Below, piece by piece: positions 30,403 through 38,844 of a stretch of 64,000 nt of DNA. Position 1 is the stretch's first letter. Every line of letters starts with the position of its first letter. The stretch spans positions 6,881,001 to 6,945,000 of the forward strand of contig NZ_FNTD01000004.1 of NCBI RefSeq assembly GCF_900104815.1. Direction: 5' to 3'. This stretch comes from Streptomyces misionensis. Lineage in GTDB: Bacteria > Actinomycetota > Actinomycetes > Streptomycetales > Streptomycetaceae. Both the position numbers and the translations under genes were made by a program. A model generated the notes under the pieces. It had not been told where the DNA came from. It saw only the letters and a list, made by a program, of their open reading frames with translations, and searched no databases.

Positions 30403-32795
30403 CGGTGGCCGGGGCGACCTGGGAGTACGACGGCTACCAGCCTGCGGGGGAACGCCTGCGGGAGTCCCTGTGCGCCCTGGGCAACGGCTACTTCGCCACC
30501 CGGGGGGCGCTGCCCGAGTGCGCCGCCGACGACGTCCACTACCCCGGTACCTACGCGGCCGGCTGCTACAACCGGCTCACCTCCGAGGTCGCGGGCCGCC
30601 GCGTCGAGAACGAGGACATGGTCAACCTGCCCAACTGGCTGCCGCTGCGCTTCCGTCCGTGCGCCCGGCCGGCGGACGGCGTGGAGGGCTGGCTCACCCC
30701 CGACACCACCCCGGTCGCCGAACACCACCTGACCCTGCACCTCGGTCCCGGCCTGCTGGAGCGCCGCACCCGCTACCCGCTGGTCCCGAGCGGCTCCCTC
30801 GTCGTGCGCCAGCTGCGGCTGGTCCACCTGGGCGACCCCCACCTCGCCGCGCTGCGCACGGAGTTCACCGTCGAGGGCGAGGCGGGCACGGAACTGGAGG
30901 TCGAGGCCGCGCTCGACGGGGACGTCACCAACCGCGGCGTCGCCCGCTACCGCGACCTCGACGGCCGCCACCTCACCGAGGTGCGCACCGGCACGGACAC
31001 CCGGGACACCGTGTGGCTGGACTGCCGTACCCGCACCTCGGACATCCGGATCGCCCTCGCCGGTCGGCTCACCGCGAACGCCCCGGCGAGGGCCGCCGCC
31101 GAACCCCGGCGCGCGGTGCAGACGGTGCGGCTCACCTGCCCGCCCGGCCGCACCCGCACCATCGACAAGACCGTCGCCCTGCACACCTCCCACGACCCTG
31201 CCATCGGCGACCCGCTGCGCGCGGCCCTCGACCGGCTGGCCACCGCCCCCGCCTTCGACGCCCTGCTCGGCTCCCACCGGGCCGCCTGGGGCCGGCTGTG
31301 GCGGCGCACCCTGCTCGACGTGCCCGGCGAGGCCGGGACCATCCTGCGCCTGCACCTCTTCCACGTGCTCCAGACGCTCTCGCCGCACACCGCGGACCTG
31401 GACGTCGGGGTCCCCGCGCGCGGACTGCACGGCGAGGCCTACCGCGGCCATGTCTTCTGGGACGAACTCTTCGTCCTGCCCTACCTCGACCTGCACCTGC
31501 CCGAGGTCTCCCGGGGCCTGCTGCGCTACCGGCACCGCCGGCTGGACGCGGCCCGGCGCGAGGCGGCCCGCCTCGGCCGGCGCGGCGCCTGCTACCCCTG
31601 GCAGAGCGGCAGCGACGGCCACGAGGAGACCCAGCGGCTCCACCTCAACCCCCGCTCGGGCCGCTGGCTGCCCGACAACTCCCGCCTCCAGCACCACGTC
31701 GGCTCCGCGGTGGCGTACAACGTGTGGCGGTACTGCGAGGCCACCGGCGACACCGCCTTCCGCGACGGCGAGGGCGCCGAGATGCTGCTCCAGATCGCCC
31801 GCTTCTGGGCCGACTCGGCCAAGTACGACGACCACCTCGGCCGGCACCGCATCCGGGGCGTCGTCGGCCCCGACGAGTACCACGACGCCTATCCCGGCGC
31901 GGATCGGCCCGGCCTGGACGACAACACGTACACCAACGTCACCGCGGCCTGGGTACTCGCCCGCGCCCTGGACCTGCTGCGTGTGCTGCCCGAGCCGCGC
32001 CGCCGCGAACTCACCGAGCGCCTCGCCCTCGACGCCGACGAGACGGCGCGCTGGGACGAGGTCTCGCGCACCCTCCACGTGCCCCGCCACGAGGGGGTGA
32101 TCAGCCAGTTCGAGGGCTACGGCGACCTCGCCGAACTCGACTGGGGCGCCTACCGCGAACGGTACGGCGACATCCGGCGCCTGGACCGCATCCTGGAGGC
32201 CGAGGGCGACACCCCCAACCGGTACCGGGCCTCCAAGCAGGCCGACGTCCTGATGCTCGGCTACCTCTTCGCACCCCGCGAACTCGCCGCCCTCTTCGCA
32301 CGGTTGGGGCAGCGCGTCGACGAAACCACCTGGTCCGCGACCGTCGACCACTACCTGGGCCGCACCAGCCACGGCTCCACCCTCAGCGGCCTCGTCCACG
32401 GCTGGATCCTGGCCCGCGCCCGCCGCGCCGACGCGTGGCGGTTCGTCCAGGAGACGCTGCGCGGCGACATCGCCGACGTCCAGGGCGGCACCACCGGCGA
32501 GGGCATCCACCTCGGCGCGATGGCGGGCACCCTCGACCTCGTGCAGCGCGCACTGACCGGCCTGGAGACCCGCCACGGCGCCCTCTGGCTGGACCCCGTG
32601 CCGCTCCCGCCGGTCTCCTCCTACGGCTTCTCGATCCGCTACCTCGGCCACTGGGGGATCGGCGTCCGGCTGACCCGCGGGCACCTGGAGATCGCCGTGC
32701 CCGACTCCGGCGGCGAGCCCGTCGACGTGCGGCTGCCGGACCGGGTGGTGACCGTGCAACCGGGGCGGACGGTGCGGCTGGTGCTGCCGGAGTGA
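30399..32795 (+). CDS. glycoside hydrolase family 65 protein (disaccharide phosphorylase type)
   Basis: 798 residues from GTG 30399, overlapping the previous stop (GTGA). GH65 hallmarks: WEYDGYQPAGERLRESLCALGNGYFATRG near the start, HVFWDELFVLPYL, CYPWQSGSDGHEE, and the catalytic acid Glu493 in VGPDEYHDAY followed by NTYTNVTAAWVL; SHGSTLSGLVHGW is also typical. Family members phosphorolyse maltose, trehalose, kojibiose or nigerose. No beta-phosphoglucomutase gene follows, though one often accompanies these enzymes, so hydrolase activity cannot be excluded. Confidence 0.9.
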   Translation: MTVAGATWEYDGYQPAGERLRESLCALGNGYFATRGALPECAADDVHYPGTYAAGCYNRLTSEVAGRRVENEDMVNLPNWLPLRFRPCARPADGVEGWLTPDTTPVAEHHLTLHLGPGLLERRTRYPLVPSGSLVVRQLRLVHLGDPHLAALRTEFTVEGEAGTELEVEAALDGDVTNRGVARYRDLDGRHLTEVRTGTDTRDTVWLDCRTRTSDIRIALAGRLTANAPARAAAEPRRAVQTVRLTCPPGRTRTIDKTVALHTSHDPAIGDPLRAALDRLATAPAFDALLGSHRAAWGRLWRRTLLDVPGEAGTILRLHLFHVLQTLSPHTADLDVGVPARGLHGEAYRGHVFWDELFVLPYLDLHLPEVSRGLLRYRHRRLDAARREAARLGRRGACYPWQSGSDGHEETQRLHLNPRSGRWLPDNSRLQHHVGSAVAYNVWRYCEATGDTAFRDGEGAEMLLQIARFWADSAKYDDHLGRHRIRGVVGPDEYHDAYPGADRPGLDDNTYTNVTAAWVLARALDLLRVLPEPRRRELTERLALDADETARWDEVSRTLHVPRHEGVISQFEGYGDLAELDWGAYRERYGDIRRLDRILEAEGDTPNRYRASKQADVLMLGYLFAPRELAALFARLGQRVDETTWSATVDHYLGRTSHGSTLSGLVHGWILARARRADAWRFVQETLRGDIADVQGGTTGEGIHLGAMAGTLDLVQRALTGLETRHGALWLDPVPLPPVSSYGFSIRYLGHWGIGVRLTRGHLEIAVPDSGGEPVDVRLPDRVVTVQPGRTVRLVLPE

Positions 32796-32893
32796 GCGGC
32801 GGGCGCACCGTGGTCCGCGGGGTCGTATCCGTGCCGGAAGCTGTGTAAGTTCGCCTCCGTTACCGTTGGGTCGGTGCTGGAGGTGGGTGGGCC

Positions 32894-33322
32894 GTGCTGA
32901 TGACCGGCAAGGTGCTGCGTTTCGACGAGGTCCGCGGATACGGGTTCATCGCCCCGGCCGAGCCCGGCGAGGACGTCTTCATGCACGCCAACGACCTGCT
33001 CGACGAGAAGTACCTCTACCACGAGGGCAGCGAGGTCGAGTTCCACCTGGAGATGGGCGAGAAGGGCCCGAAGGCCTCCCAGATCCGGCTGATCCACCAG
33101 CCCTCGCCGCACCGCCTCCCCGGCCGCCCCGTCTTCTCCGACGGCACCACCGCCGAACGCACCGGCGCACCGGCCGGCGAGGGCACCGGCGCCGCCCGCT
33201 TCCGCACCGAACTCACGGAGCTGCTGGTCACGTCGGTCGACTCCCTCACGGCAGCGCAGATCCGCCAGGTCCGGGAGCGGGTGGTCGAACTGGCCCGGGC
33301 CAAGGGGTGGTTGACGACCTGA
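32894..33322 (+). CDS. cold-shock-domain protein with C-terminal extension
   Basis: 142 residues. The first ~70 form a cold-shock domain (TGKVLRFDEVRGYGFIAPAEPGEDVFMHANDL) with the RNP1-like GYGFI and RNP2-like VFMHA strands. After a Pro/Thr-rich linker comes a helical tail of ~50 residues (FRTELTELLVTSVDSLTAAQIRQVRERVVELARAKGWL) not found in the ~67-residue Csp proteins. It is probably a nucleic-acid chaperone. GTG 32894 is favoured over ATG 32900 because GGAGG ends 10 bp before it. Confidence 0.88.
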   Translation: MLMTGKVLRFDEVRGYGFIAPAEPGEDVFMHANDLLDEKYLYHEGSEVEFHLEMGEKGPKASQIRLIHQPSPHRLPGRPVFSDGTTAERTGAPAGEGTGAARFRTELTELLVTSVDSLTAAQIRQVRERVVELARAKGWLTT

Positions 33323-33393
33323 CCGCGGGGCCGCATGATCGCAGACGGCGCGTCGGCGCCCCCGTCCGGTATCGACGAACCCTGGATGACGCC

Positions 33394-34131
33394 ATGACGA
33401 CAGCCTTCCCGACCGGCGACCTGTGGGTGCGCCGCTTCCACCCCGCACCGCCCACGTCCGCCCGGCTGGTGTGCTTCCCGCACGCCGGCGGCTCGGCGAC
33501 CTTCTACTTCCCCCTGGCCACCGCACTGCGCGGCGCGGCGGACGTGCTCGTGCTCCAGTACCCGGGCCGGCAGGACCGGTACGAGGAGAAGGGCATCGAG
33601 ACCATCGCCGAGCTGGCGGACCAGGCGTACGAGGCGCTGCGGCCCTATGCGGACCGTCCGCTGACCTTCTTCGGGCACAGCATGGGGTCCATCGTCGCCT
33701 TCGAGGTCGCCCGCCGCTTCGAACGCGACGGCGAGGGCCCCGCGCACCTCTTCGCCTCCGCGCGGCGCGCCCCCTCCGCGTACGCCTGCGAGAACGTGCA
33801 CCTGCGCGACGACGACGGCCTCATCGAGGAGATGCGCAAACTGAGCGGCACGGACCCGCGGTTGCTGGGCGACGAGGACCTGCTGCGGATGATCCTGCCG
33901 GCCCTGCGCAGCGACTACACCGCCATCGAGACCTACCGGGCCCCCGCCGACGCCGTCGTCGAGGCCCCCCTGACGGTCCTCACCGGGGACCGCGACCCGC
34001 GGGTCACCCCCGAGGAGGCCCACGCCTGGCGCGAACACACCACCGGCCCCTTCGACCTCAAGGTCTTCTCCGGCGGCCACTTCTACCTCACGGACCACAT
34101 CGTCGAACTGTCCGAGATCCTCACGGGCTGA
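33394..34131 (+). CDS. type II thioesterase
   Basis: 245 residues. Alpha/beta-hydrolase with LVCFPHAGGSATFYFPLA near the N-terminus, the nucleophile Ser96 in GHSMGS, an acid in TGDRDPRV and His in FSGGHFYLTDH. This is the discrete editing thioesterase (TEII) of PKS/NRPS clusters, which clears mis-primed carrier proteins. It lies 11 kb upstream of the lactacystin-type genes, and a TEII also accompanies the related salinosporamide cluster, so it may serve that assembly line; the intervening genes make this uncertain. Confidence 0.9.
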   Translation: MTTAFPTGDLWVRRFHPAPPTSARLVCFPHAGGSATFYFPLATALRGAADVLVLQYPGRQDRYEEKGIETIAELADQAYEALRPYADRPLTFFGHSMGSIVAFEVARRFERDGEGPAHLFASARRAPSAYACENVHLRDDDGLIEEMRKLSGTDPRLLGDEDLLRMILPALRSDYTAIETYRAPADAVVEAPLTVLTGDRDPRVTPEEAHAWREHTTGPFDLKVFSGGHFYLTDHIVELSEILTG

Positions 34132-34175
34132 GCGGCGGCGACGGCCGGGGCCGCCCCCGCGCCGCGCTCCTGCCG

Positions 34176-35357
34176 TCAGAGCCTGAGCGGGAGGTGGCGC
34201 GGGCCCCGCAGCATCGCGTTCTGCCGGTACGGCGGCGGGTCCTCGACCAGCTGGGCCGTGGCCAGGCGGGGGAGCAGGGCGGACAGGGCCGAGTGGGCCT
34301 CGATGCGGGCGAGCGGGGCGCCGTAGCAGAGGTGGATGCCCGTGCCGAAGCCGAGGTGCTGGTTGTCGGGGCGCGCCGGGTCGAACCGGTCGGGGTCGGT
34401 GAAGCGGCGGGGGTCGCGGTTGCCGGAGGCCAGGGCCAGGAACACCGAGGAGCCCTGCGGCAGGGTCGTGCCGGCGACGGCGAGGTCGACCAGCGGTATG
34501 CGTTCGCGCATGTGGACCGGGGGCTCGTAGCGCAGGAGTTCCTCGATCGCCCGGGGCAGCAGACCGGGCGTGCGGCGCAGCCGGTCCAGTTCCTCGGGGT
34601 GGCGCAGCAAGGTCAGCACCCCGTTGGTGATGAGGTTGACCGTCGTCTCGTGCCCGGCGATCAGCAGCAGCACCGCGGTCTCCGCGAGTTCCTCCCGGGT
34701 GAGCCGCTGCCCCGGGTCGGGCTCGTTGACGAACGCGGACAGCAGGTCGCCGGTGGGCTGGTCGCGGCGCTGCTCGGCCAGGCCCACCAGGTACCCGCCC
34801 ATGTCCGCACGGGCCTTCTCGGCCTCCTCGCGGGGCGCCTGGCCCGCGTCCGGCCGTACGTCGGCCGACGCGACCAGCGTGTCCGACCAGGCCCGGAAGA
34901 GCGGCTCGTCCTCGCGCGGCACCCCGAGCAGCCGGCAGATCACGGTGACCGGCAGGGGGTAGGCGAAGTCGTCCACGAGGTCGAACCGCCCGCCCGCCTC
35001 GAAGGGTTCCAGCAGCTCCGCCGTGATCCGGTCGATCTCGGCACGCATGCCGTCCACCCGGTGCGGGCTGTGCGGCGGGCCGAACGGCCGCATGGCGAGG
35101 GTGCGCAGCCGATGGTGCTCGGGATCGTCCAGGCGCAGGAACGGCGGCTTGGCCGTCTCCAGACCGCGGGTGCGCGGATCGGCGCTGAGCCGGGGGTCGT
35201 GCAGCAGCGCGGCGACCTCGTGGTAGCCGCCGACCAGCAGGCTGCCGTCCTCCTGCGGGACGACGGGCCCGGCCGCGCGCAGCTCCGCGTACAGCGGGTA
35301 GGGGTCGGGACGGCTGGCGTAGTCGGTGATCCTCGCCAGCAGGGTGCCGGGGTCCAT
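34176..35357 (-). CDS. cytochrome P450, third gene of a class I P450 operon
   Basis: 393 residues. I-helix LIAGHETTVNLI with the normal acid-alcohol pair, ExxR in EELLRYEPP, and the heme loop GFGTGIHLCYGAPLAR. It is preceded on the same strand by a ferredoxin-reductase gene (25 bp gap) and a ferredoxin gene, forming a self-sufficient electron-transfer set: NAD(P)H to reductase to ferredoxin to P450. The substrate is unknown. It could be a tailoring enzyme or a xenobiotic/lipid hydroxylase. Confidence 0.93.
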   Translation of the reverse strand: MDPGTLLARITDYASRPDPYPLYAELRAAGPVVPQEDGSLLVGGYHEVAALLHDPRLSADPRTRGLETAKPPFLRLDDPEHHRLRTLAMRPFGPPHSPHRVDGMRAEIDRITAELLEPFEAGGRFDLVDDFAYPLPVTVICRLLGVPREDEPLFRAWSDTLVASADVRPDAGQAPREEAEKARADMGGYLVGLAEQRRDQPTGDLLSAFVNEPDPGQRLTREELAETAVLLLIAGHETTVNLITNGVLTLLRHPEELDRLRRTPGLLPRAIEELLRYEPPVHMRERIPLVDLAVAGTTLPQGSSVFLALASGNRDPRRFTDPDRFDPARPDNQHLGFGTGIHLCYGAPLARIEAHSALSALLPRLATAQLVEDPPPYRQNAMLRGPRHLPLRL

Positions 35358-35382
35358 GGCGGCTCCTCGAAGTAGGGGCGTG

Positions 35383-36738
35383 CTACACCACCGTCAGCCG
35401 GCGGTCCGGGGCATAGCCGGTGAGCGCGACCGTCGGCCCGTGGGACAGCACCGAGGGGTCCGGTACGTCGGACGGGATCGGGATCTCGGCCGCGAGGGCC
35501 CGGTCGGCGGCGCCCGGCGGGGGCGGGAACGGCGCGGCCGTCTCGATCAGGTGCTGGTAGTACTCCAGCACCTTGGCCATGTCGACGGTGACCGCGGCCG
35601 TCACCCGGCCCCGGTAGCCGTACACCATCGCCAGCCGCCGCGCCTCCAGGGAACCCTGGGCGATGACCACGTGGTCGGAGTAGGTGGGCACCCCCACCGA
35701 CTTGATGTTCAGCCCGAACTGGGTCGACCAGAACGTCGGCAGGGACAGGTGCGGGCGGCGCAGCGGCCCCGGGGAGATCATGTTGTGCGCGGCCACCTCG
35801 GCCTGCGTGACCGCGTTGCCCCAGTGCTCCAGGGACAGCAGCTGGTAGCCGAAGAGCGGGTGCGGGAAGCGGGAGACGTCCCCGGCCACGAAGACGTCGT
35901 CGGTGACGATGCCGTACATGGTGAAGGCCCGGCACCCGGCGTCGCACGCCAGCCCGCGCGGGCCCGCCGCCAGACCGGACTGCGCCAGCCACTCCACGTT
36001 GCGGATCGCGCCCAGCGCCACCACGCACACGTCCGCGTCCACCCGGCTGCCGTCGGACAGCTCCGCGCCGGTGAAGCGCCCGTCGCCGAGCAGCCTGGTG
36101 ACCGTCGCCCCGGTGCGCAGGTCCACACCGTGGTTGCGCTGCATCACCGCCGCGAGCTTGGACAGCGTCCCGCCGAGCGCGCCGACCAGCGGCGCGGGGC
36201 CGCGCTCGGTGACGGTGACCGCGAGGCCCCGCTCCCGGCAGGCCGAGGCGATCTCCGAGCCGGTGAACCCGCCGCCGATCACCAGCACCCGCTCCGGCCC
36301 CGCGTCGAGGCGCTCCGCGAGCCCCGCGGCGTCCTCACGGGTGCGCAGGGTGAACACCCCGTCCAACGCGGCCTCCGCCGGGTTCGGCCAGGGCCGGGCG
36401 CGGGTTCCGGTGGCGATCAGCACCCGGTCGTACGGCAGTGACTCCCCGCCGTCGAGCAGCACCCGCCGGGCCAGCGGGTCCAGACCCGTGGCCCGGACCC
36501 CGAGCAGCCACTCGGCCTTCGGGTCCTGGCGCATCGGCAGGCCCGTGGAGTCGGCCGGGGCGATGCCCAGCAGCACCTGCTTGGACAGCGGCGGCCGGTC
36601 GTAGGGCGGGTGGGGCTCGTCGCCGACCACCGTCAGCGAGCCGGTGAAGCCGTTCGCGCGCAGCGCCTCCGCGGCCCGCAGCCCGGCCAGCGAGGCGCCC
36701 ACGATCACGATGCGGCCGTCCGTGAACTCACCGTGCAC
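35383..36738 (-). CDS. ferredoxin reductase (FAD, NAD(P)H-dependent)
   Basis: 451 residues. FAD-binding GRIVIVGASLAGLRAAEAL, the DRPPLSK segment and a second NAD(P)H fold VLVIGGGFTGSEIASACRERG identify a putidaredoxin-reductase-type enzyme. The C-terminal part is somewhat longer than usual. Its GTG start overlaps the ferredoxin stop by 11 bp, so the two redox partners are translationally coupled. The pair could also serve the P450s at 4502 and 54831, which lack partners of their own. Confidence 0.92.
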   Translation of the reverse strand: MHGEFTDGRIVIVGASLAGLRAAEALRANGFTGSLTVVGDEPHPPYDRPPLSKQVLLGIAPADSTGLPMRQDPKAEWLLGVRATGLDPLARRVLLDGGESLPYDRVLIATGTRARPWPNPAEAALDGVFTLRTREDAAGLAERLDAGPERVLVIGGGFTGSEIASACRERGLAVTVTERGPAPLVGALGGTLSKLAAVMQRNHGVDLRTGATVTRLLGDGRFTGAELSDGSRVDADVCVVALGAIRNVEWLAQSGLAAGPRGLACDAGCRAFTMYGIVTDDVFVAGDVSRFPHPLFGYQLLSLEHWGNAVTQAEVAAHNMISPGPLRRPHLSLPTFWSTQFGLNIKSVGVPTYSDHVVIAQGSLEARRLAMVYGYRGRVTAAVTVDMAKVLEYYQHLIETAAPFPPPPGAADRALAAEIPIPSDVPDPSVLSHGPTVALTGYAPDRRLTVV

Positions 36739-36937
36739 CGCCGCTCACCTCCTCGCCGAGGAGGATGGCCTGCACCGGGCAGGCCGCGGCGGCCTGGCGC
36801 ACCCGTTCGACCTGGTCGTCGGGGACGGCCGGGGCGTACAGCAGGCCCTCCTCTCCGTGCAGCCGGAACACGTCCGGCGCGAGGAACACACACTGTGCGT
36901 AGCCCTGGCAGCGCGTGAGGTCGACAACGGTCCGCAT
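36728..36937 (-). CDS. small ferredoxin of P450 type, probably [3Fe-4S]
   Basis: 69 residues. Cluster ligands Cys10, Cys16 and Cys53 (RCQGYAQC...CPVQAI). The position that is Cys in [4Fe-4S] ferredoxins (13) is Tyr, giving the CxxYxxC...CP pattern of variant actinobacterial P450 ferredoxins. ATG 36937 is preceded by AGGAGGAAG. It is the first gene of the ferredoxin-reductase-P450 operon and divergent from a GntR regulator. Confidence 0.9.
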   Translation of the reverse strand: MRTVVDLTRCQGYAQCVFLAPDVFRLHGEEGLLYAPAVPDDQVERVRQAAAACPVQAILLGEEVSGGAR

Positions 36938-37135
36938 CGTCACCACTTCCTCCTCCGCCGTCCCGTCCCGGCGAACGGGGGCACCGGGTCTCACGTCCAG
37001 CATGGGGGGAGACCGGGAGGCTCGCACGGGCACGCGGGCCGTGGCGCGCGAAGGCGGGCCCAACTCCCGTCAGGTGGGCGCGGGTTGACGGATCCGGACG
37101 AACGCCGACATCCGACCGGCCCGGCACGGAAATAT

Positions 37136-37146
37136 TGGTCCAACCA
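37136..37146. promoter_or_regulatory. probable GntR/FadR-type operator
   Basis: TGGTCCAACCA fits the FadR-subfamily operator pattern TNGTNNNACNA exactly. It lies 38 bp upstream of a GntR/FCD regulator gene and in the shared divergent region with the ferredoxin operon, so autoregulation and control of the P450 operon are both plausible. Confidence 0.6.
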
Positions 37147-37183
37147 GTTGACCACTGCACGAGCTGCGTCCACCCTGATCGCC

Positions 37184-37906
37184 ATGGCTGAGGGACACAT
37201 ACGGCGTGCGGCGGTCTCCGACCAGCTCTTCGCCCTGCTGCGGGACAGGATTCTCGGGGGCGAGCTGCCGGCCGGCGCCGCGCTCACCCCCGAGCGGGAA
37301 CTGGCGGCCGGTTTCGGGGTGAACCGGCACGCCGTACGGGAGGCCGTCAAACGCCTCCAGCAGGCACGGCTGGTCGAGGTCAGCCACGGTGGCCGGACCC
37401 AGGTGCTGGACTGGCGCCGCACCGCCGGGCTCGACCTCGCCGTGGGCATCGCCGCGGCCGACACCGGGCCCACCGTGCAGGACATCGCCCGCGACGCCCT
37501 GGAGATGCGGGCCTGCATCGGCGCCGACGCGGCCCGGCTGTGCGCCCTGCGCTGCTCCCCGGACACCGCCGCGGAGATCACCGCGGCCGCCGAGCGGCAC
37601 GCGCGCACCGGCCCCGATCTGACCGAGCTGGACGACACCTATGTCGCCTGGTGGCGGCTGATCATCGAGGGCTCCGGCAACATCGCCTATCTGCTGGCCT
37701 TCAACAGCCTGGTGGACGGCATGATCCCGGTCGCGGACGTGCCCGCCGACCTCGGGGCCGCGGAGATCCTCGACGTCGAGGCCCACCGGCGGCTGGCCGC
37801 GCACATCGCGGCCCGCGAGGCCGCGGCGGCCGAGGAACTGGCGCGCGAACTGCTGACCCGCAGCGTGCCCAGCGCGCCGCGCGGGTGCGAGGGGGTACGG
37901 CGATGA
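37184..37906 (+). CDS. GntR-family transcriptional regulator, FCD (FadR) type
   Basis: 240 residues. Winged helix at residues ~5-70 (LRDRILGGELPAGAALTPERELAAGFGVNRHAVREAVKRL), then an all-helical FCD-like effector domain. FadR relatives sense acyl-CoA or carboxylic acids. The stop overlaps the sterol-desaturase start (ATGA), making a two-gene operon, and the upstream region is shared with the ferredoxin-reductase-P450 operon; together they look like a regulated lipid- or acid-modifying unit. Confidence 0.9.
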   Translation: MAEGHIRRAAVSDQLFALLRDRILGGELPAGAALTPERELAAGFGVNRHAVREAVKRLQQARLVEVSHGGRTQVLDWRRTAGLDLAVGIAAADTGPTVQDIARDALEMRACIGADAARLCALRCSPDTAAEITAAAERHARTGPDLTELDDTYVAWWRLIIEGSGNIAYLLAFNSLVDGMIPVADVPADLGAAEILDVEAHRRLAAHIAAREAAAAEELARELLTRSVPSAPRGCEGVRR

Positions 37907-38736
37907 TCCCGGCCGTGGTCTACGCGATACCGGCGTTCGTGCTGCTGGTCGCCGTCGAGGCGCTGTCCTACCGCTTCCTGCCGGACGACGACGAGCGCGG
38001 CTACGAGCTGCGCGACACCGTCACCAGCATGTCCATGGGCGCCGGCAGCCAGGTCATCGCGGTGCCGTGGAAGGTGGCGACGATCGTGGTGTACGCCGCC
38101 GCGTACACCGTGGCCCCCTGGCACCTCTCGCCCGCCTCCGGCTGGACGTGGCTGCTGCTGTTCTTCGGCGACGACCTGGCCTACTACGCCTACCACCGGG
38201 CCCATCACCGGGTGCGGGTGCTGTGGGCGAGCCATGTGGTGCACCACTCCAGTCTCCGCTTCAACCTCTCCACCGCCCTGCGCCAGACCTGGACGCCGAT
38301 GACCGGCCTGCCGTTCTGGCTGCCGCTGGCGCTGCTCGGCGTGCCGCCCTGGATGATCCTGATCGAGCAGGCCGTCAGCCTCGTCTACCAGTTCTTCCTG
38401 CACACCGAGCGGGTGGACAGGCTGTGGCGGCCGGTGGAGTGGTTCTTCAACACGCCGTCCCACCACCGGGTCCACCACGGCTCCAACAACGTGTACCTGG
38501 ACCGCAACTACGGCGGCATCCTCATCGTCTGGGACCGGCTCCTCGGCACCTTCGAACCGGAGGGCGTGCGCGTGGTGTACGGCCTGACCAAGAACATCGC
38601 CACCCACAACCCGCTGCGGGTGGCCTTCCACGAGTACGCGGCCGCCTGGCGGGACGTCCGCCGGGCCCGCCGCTGGCGCGACCGCGCGGGGTACCTCTTC
38701 GGGCCGCCGGGGTGGGCACCCGGCGTGAAAGGGTAG
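37903..38736 (+). CDS. sterol desaturase / fatty acid hydroxylase family membrane protein
   Basis: 277 residues, about four hydrophobic segments. The di-iron His boxes are intact: HRAHH (after DDLAYYAY), HVVHHSS and HHRVHHGS. Such enzymes hydroxylate or desaturate sterols, carotenoids or fatty acids using O2. ATGA overlap with the GntR/FCD gene makes regulation by a lipid-derived ligand likely. The electron donor may be the nearby ferredoxin system. The actual substrate is not known. Confidence 0.9.
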   Translation: MIPAVVYAIPAFVLLVAVEALSYRFLPDDDERGYELRDTVTSMSMGAGSQVIAVPWKVATIVVYAAAYTVAPWHLSPASGWTWLLLFFGDDLAYYAYHRAHHRVRVLWASHVVHHSSLRFNLSTALRQTWTPMTGLPFWLPLALLGVPPWMILIEQAVSLVYQFFLHTERVDRLWRPVEWFFNTPSHHRVHHGSNNVYLDRNYGGILIVWDRLLGTFEPEGVRVVYGLTKNIATHNPLRVAFHEYAAAWRDVRRARRWRDRAGYLFGPPGWAPGVKG

Positions 38737-38742
38737 CCGCGA

Positions 38743-38775
38743 GGGCGCGGGAGGATCACAGGTGGCCCCGCGCCC
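38743..38775 (+). terminator. hairpin after the sterol desaturase gene
   Basis: Perfect 9-bp arms (38743-38751 and 38767-38775) with a 15-nt loop begin 7 bp past the desaturase stop codon. A tiny ORF with its own RBS starts 24 bp further on. Confidence 0.5.
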
Positions 38776-38799
38776 CCGGAACCCGGAAGGAACCAGATC

Positions 38800-38844
38800 A
38801 TGTACGACATCGCGGCCCGCGACCTGACGGAGGCCACCGGATGA
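38800..38844 (+). CDS. possible 14-residue leader peptide coupled to the next gene
   Basis: ATG 38800 with GGAAGGA 9 bp upstream encodes MYDIAARDLTEATG and stops in an ATGA overlap with the hydrolase start at 38841. It could be a translated coupling leader or the remnant of a lost gene; chance is also possible for so short an ORF. Confidence 0.3.
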   Translation: MYDIAARDLTEATG

